Shown: positions 60,759-64,000 of the stretch, piece by piece
Numbering within the stretch: the first letter of the stretch is position 1
Layout of the letters: the number at the start of each line of letters is the position of its first letter
DNA from: Camellia lanceoleosa
Lineage: Eukaryota > Streptophyta > Magnoliopsida > Ericales > Theaceae
Assembly (NCBI GenBank): GCA_025200525.1
Contig: CM045761.1
Coordinates: 133,550,223 to 133,614,222, forward strand
Length of the DNA stretch: 64,000 bases
Reading direction: 5' to 3'
Position numbers and translations under genes: made by a program
Notes under the pieces: generated by a model
What the model was told of the DNA's origin: nothing
The model's input: the letters and a program-made list of their open reading frames with translations, nothing else
Databases searched by the model: none

Positions 60759-62340
60759 TTAGGCTTGGATAACACCAAAACAGCTAGGCGTACACATGTG
60801 ACCTAGCACTTGTTCGACTCAAAATCGGACTAACTTCATTCTTACCTCGGCCCACAACACGACCTAACTTCTAGAGACTATAAACTAGCTCGACCCAATT
60901 TGTCAACACAAAATACTCTCTCAATTGCCCCTTAATTCCGTCTGCCACGTATGATTGGGATTAATTATATCTAGCCGAGCTAAAATGCTTAAATCAACCG
61001 AGGTAGCAAAATTATTCGGTGTCACAATTCATTTGGTTCTAAAAATTCTTGTCAGCCTTATAGCATGAAACGTCTGATACGTCGTCATCTCTAGGACATA
61101 TGGCTTGCCCCTATTGCGCGTCGTATTGCTGCTACAGCCGTCGTGCACCACCCAAAATTTGAAACGACCGCGCCTTTTCACATTTCGTATATATATTACC
61201 TATATAATAGAACAATTTCCACTATTCATATTCTCAAAGCACAAACCCTCCACATTTCTGCATTCGAGCTTTAGCCCAAGCATCTTCATCACTACATCAC
61301 ACTTGTTGTTGCTGCTGGAGCGCCTGTTTCTGATTGGTATCAGATTTCACCCCAAAATCAGTAAGTGTGGGTGTTGATTTCCAACCTCACAACTAAATAG
61401 GGAACTTAGCTGGAGAGCACGCGACATAATAGATTAAGCCAATCACCTATCAACGAGAAGACAAGAATACCACGGTGGCTTGTCCACCCGGGGGCACTCT
61501 GACGATCAAGTCAGTCAATCTTATCTCTCAAAGATGTCAAACAAGTAACACAACTCACAAGTTAAAGCATTTCAAATAATAGCCTACCTTAGACCAAGGG
61601 GTTGCTCACTTTTATAGCCAACAATGCCCTCGTCCCTCAGAAGTCTCACTTCCTAGGACTTAAGCACAATGCTTAACTTGGATTCTTAGTTAGATATGGA
61701 TAAACTCCTCAAGAGCCTTATCCTTATCCAGACTAAGAGCCTCCTCTTATCTAAGGCTCTTGTCCTCTATCTAAATATTTGGGATTCTGATATTGTCACA
61801 TCACATCTTGGCCATACCGCAAATATCTCGGCAACATGCCTTGCCCATGTGGCACCTCGGCCGACACCTTGGCGGCACCTCAACCACATGGCATCATTCT
61901 CAAAATACATCCTCACAACTGTCCCTAGGTTCTACTACCTAGGCAACCTGAGGTGATGGAAGCTATATCATCTGATCTTCAATCACGTTGGCTAAACAAC
62001 AAAATGAGGGTATTTCTCTAATCGAGATCATGACTCGTCAGCTTCAAGTAACCAGGACTCAAATGCCTACTTCATCAAGAATCGAGAACTAAGTTCTTTC
62101 ATCATCTCAACCGAGATCGCTTCTCTAGCCAAGGTCATTACCCCACTCGTTCAAGAATTCTAAGAATCTTTACTACTCATGAGCTATTACGCTCAATTAT
62201 CCCAACTATTTTTTCTACGTGTCATAACCTTATTGGTCTGTACCTGTCACGCATCACTATGTCACATCAATTTTGCCACGCCGTCTAACGTCAACACAAG
62301 CACTTCGCCCTAGGTGGTTACATCAATTTTTGTCACCTTT
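60759..62340. other. LTR-retroelement-derived debris, no intact gene
   Basis: Less AT-rich than most of the window. On the minus strand CTATAAAAG (about 61608) resembles an LTR TATA box. It is followed by GAGTGCCCCCGGGTGGACAA and a leader-like stretch to about 61375. On the plus strand TATATATTACC (61187) and TGGTATCAGA (61338) could be a TATA box and a partial iMet primer site of a different remnant. Orientation and limits are unsettled. Open frames at 61105 and 61696 show no recognisable domain. Confidence 0.35.
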
Positions 62341-62350
62341 TCTTATTCTA

Positions 62351-62387
<37 letters not shown>

Positions 62388-62993
62388 TTTTTTCACTTCT
62401 ACAACTTCAACCTCTCTTTCTTCAAACTTTCCCTCTCTAAAACATTTGCTCTCAAACTCTATAGCCATTCCCTGAAGCTTTGCTGCAACCATTCGTTTGT
62501 CCATCTTCGGTGAGCATTCCACCGTTCCATTTCATCTACTTGTCTCTGGTGAACTTAACCGCAAGGTCTACCTTCTCAACTTCATTCTGTGAGTTCTCTA
62601 TTTGGCTTTGGCTTCTTATTGTTCTTGAATATATTTCTTCCCTGGATTGTTTGTACATCACATTTTGCATTTGTATTCACATTTGTGTTGCCATTAAATC
62701 TGCATCCATGCTTAAGTCTCTCTATTTTTGACCTCCCTATTATGTTTTCTGCAATGGTTCACATTTTTTGTACCCTATTTTTGATTTTTTGCACACTAGC
62801 ACATTGGCTCAACCTCTTTCTTCGCACTTTGAATATGTCAATGTTTTGTTTTGAATCATTATTTCATGCTTCGAGTGCGTTCTTGGATACACAGTACTAC
62901 GCTTGCCATATCTGTGTTTCTTCTCACTGAACCCCGTTTTCTTTGTTTTCTTTGCCTGTTTTCCAAATTTTTGCCTCTGATTCTTGCCTTTCC
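62341..62993 (+). other. CT-rich leader-like region
   Basis: A (CT)n run at 62355-62383, then a pyrimidine-rich, leader-like stretch and T-rich, intron-like sequence. The open frames at 62480-62930 are hydrophobic low-complexity readings without a known domain. It may be the 5' region of the element whose ORF fragment starts at 63672. Confidence 0.35.
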
Positions 62994-63463
62994 CAGGGGC
63001 AGAGGCACGTGAGGCCCAGAGGGGTCACATGCCCTCCCTCAACTTTTGAAAAATTATTTTTTTACCCCTAATAAAAATATATATTTCAACTTAATCCAAG
63101 TAATATATTGAAATTTTTATATCACTATTTTCTTTACTTTTTTTATAAAAAAAAATGTTTAATTTATCACTTTAAATGTTTAATTTATCTTTTTATGTGT
63201 GTTTATCTTAATATAATTTTGTTTTCATATTTTATGAGGGTATATATAATTATTTTTTAAGCCGTGATGATCATCATATATAAAATAAATTAATAACAAT
63301 AAAGATAGTGATTAGTTAACTTGACCTTATATTTAAATATAATTTTTGCATCGCATTAATTTTTAGTCCTACCATCAAATAAAAATTAAGTTAAATCATG
63401 ATTTTTGTTAAAATTTTAATTCAAAGGTGCCCCTTGTGAAACAAAATCCTGACTCCGCCACTG
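62994..63463. mobile_element. Non-autonomous hAT transposon, 470 bp, perfect 8-bp target duplication
   Basis: Left end CAGGGGCAGAGGCACGTGAG, right end GACTCCGCCACTG. GCCTTTCC flanks it on both sides (62986-62993 and 63464-63471). Same family as 14479-15198 by its CAGTGGC...TGCC(C/G)CC ends. Interior AT-rich and non-coding. Confidence 0.95.
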
Positions 63464-63671
63464 GCCTTTCCCCTTTACTTTTTCATAGAATTAGGCTTAG
63501 GACTTGCTAAAAACCACACTTGGGAAAAATTGAAACAAGTTCTACCTTCAAACCCTTTCTTGATCCCCAAAATCCTCACCCAGGTGTTTCTTAGAGTCTT
63601 GCCGAGGTCTTTTAACCCACACAGTCCCCTTTCTCATAGTATCCCTTATCAATTTTATCCTAGCTGAGATC

Positions 63672-64000
63672 ATGAGCATGTTCAAATTGAGGGTAGATTC
63701 TCCTACTAAGCTAGAATACTTTCGTTAGGAGTTCAACATTCAAGCCGACGTTCAACTTAGGTTGGTTGGGAAGAAGGACTCCATTATACCTGGAGAGACC
63801 TACATGTCTTTTCCAGTAGTGTCCATTGTCGAGGGTGGGATTAGATTTCCCCTTGACATCCTTTTACAAGAAGTGATACACTTCTACAAGCTCAACCCTA
63901 TGCAATTGGCCGTAAACACTTTTAGGGTTATAAACGGTATTACAGAGTTGTCATGCTGGCACCAAGCTAAGATAACCATGTCTGACATCCAATATTGCTA
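63672..64000 (+). pseudogene. Plant 'putative gypsy type transposon' domain ORF, partial at window end
   Basis: From ATG at 63672 the frame reads MSMFKLRVDSPTKLEYFR, one TAG at 63729, then EFNIQADVQLRL, SFPVVSIVEGGIRFPLDILL, QEVIHFYKLNPMQLAVNTFR, VINGITELSCWHQ, to the window edge. The pattern 'RFPL...FL.EVL.FY.L.P.QL..N..R.I.G...L' is that of the plant transposon-associated domain known as putative gypsy type transposon (Pfam PF04195 from memory). The role of this domain is not established. It could be a readable gene only if the TAG were in an upstream spliced-out part; as seen it is broken. It continues beyond the window. Confidence 0.6.

Noticed and set aside
1..64000. CRISPR arrays, rRNA genes, organelle DNA inserts
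   Set aside because: Looked for and not seen; the regular repeats present are microsatellites, transposon subterminal repeats and tandem duplications.

Overview
The window is AT-rich eukaryotic nuclear DNA from a flowering plant, most likely a eudicot. The evidence is one intact 19-exon plant gene with GT-AG introns, a dense mix of plant transposon families (CACTA, MULE, hAT, Tourist-like MITEs, LINE tails, Ty3/gypsy LTR elements), long CT/AT/GT microsatellites, and decayed CG sites. The species cannot be named from the sequence. No bacterial-type operons, rRNA genes or CRISPR arrays are visible.

Layout. 1-567 is the 3' end of an old LTR. 1810-6351 is a complete non-autonomous CACTA transposon with a perfect ATT target duplication. 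It carries a captured, frameshifted piece of the gene for the largest subunit of RNA polymerase V (NRPE1), including an intron. 6772-13180 is a MULE whose MURA-type transposase (minus strand) is broken and has lost its catalytic core; a LINE tail is nested in it. 13590-14322 is an RNase H-domain pseudogene. 14479-15198 is a hAT element with a perfect 8-bp duplication. 15367-17666 is a degraded minus-strand LTR. 18.6-24.8 kb holds microsatellites, an unusual short-period 'GAACAGATAAA' array, foldback and Tourist-like MITEs, and a large AT-rich tandem array.

The one intact protein gene is at 25386-39414 (+). It encodes a GH35 beta-galactosidase of 813 residues with a C-terminal SUEL lectin-like domain and very close resemblance to BGAL16. 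All exon junctions keep the frame. Intron 1 is about 5 kb and intron 11 uses a GC donor. Several introns hold MITEs.

39.4-49.0 kb is intergenic: a LINE tail with target duplication, a GC-richer promoter/leader-like patch, several MITEs, a 325-bp tandem duplication, a solo LTR inserted inside a MITE, and a 263-bp MULE-type MITE with a perfect 9-bp duplication. 50135-60753 is a decayed Ty3/gypsy element (chromodomain-type, about 2.57-kb LTRs) with many stops and frameshifts. Its matching TCGAT duplication shows that the 3' end includes a hAT-like insertion and an inverted LTR piece. 60.8-64.0 kb is further retroelement debris, a second hAT copy with perfect duplication, and an ORF fragment resembling the plant 'putative gypsy type transposon' domain that runs off the window edge.

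The genes do not form a pathway: one housekeeping-type cell-wall gene sits in a transposon-rich setting. The most interesting item is the CACTA element that has picked up part of the RNA polymerase V gene, a component of the machinery that silences transposons.
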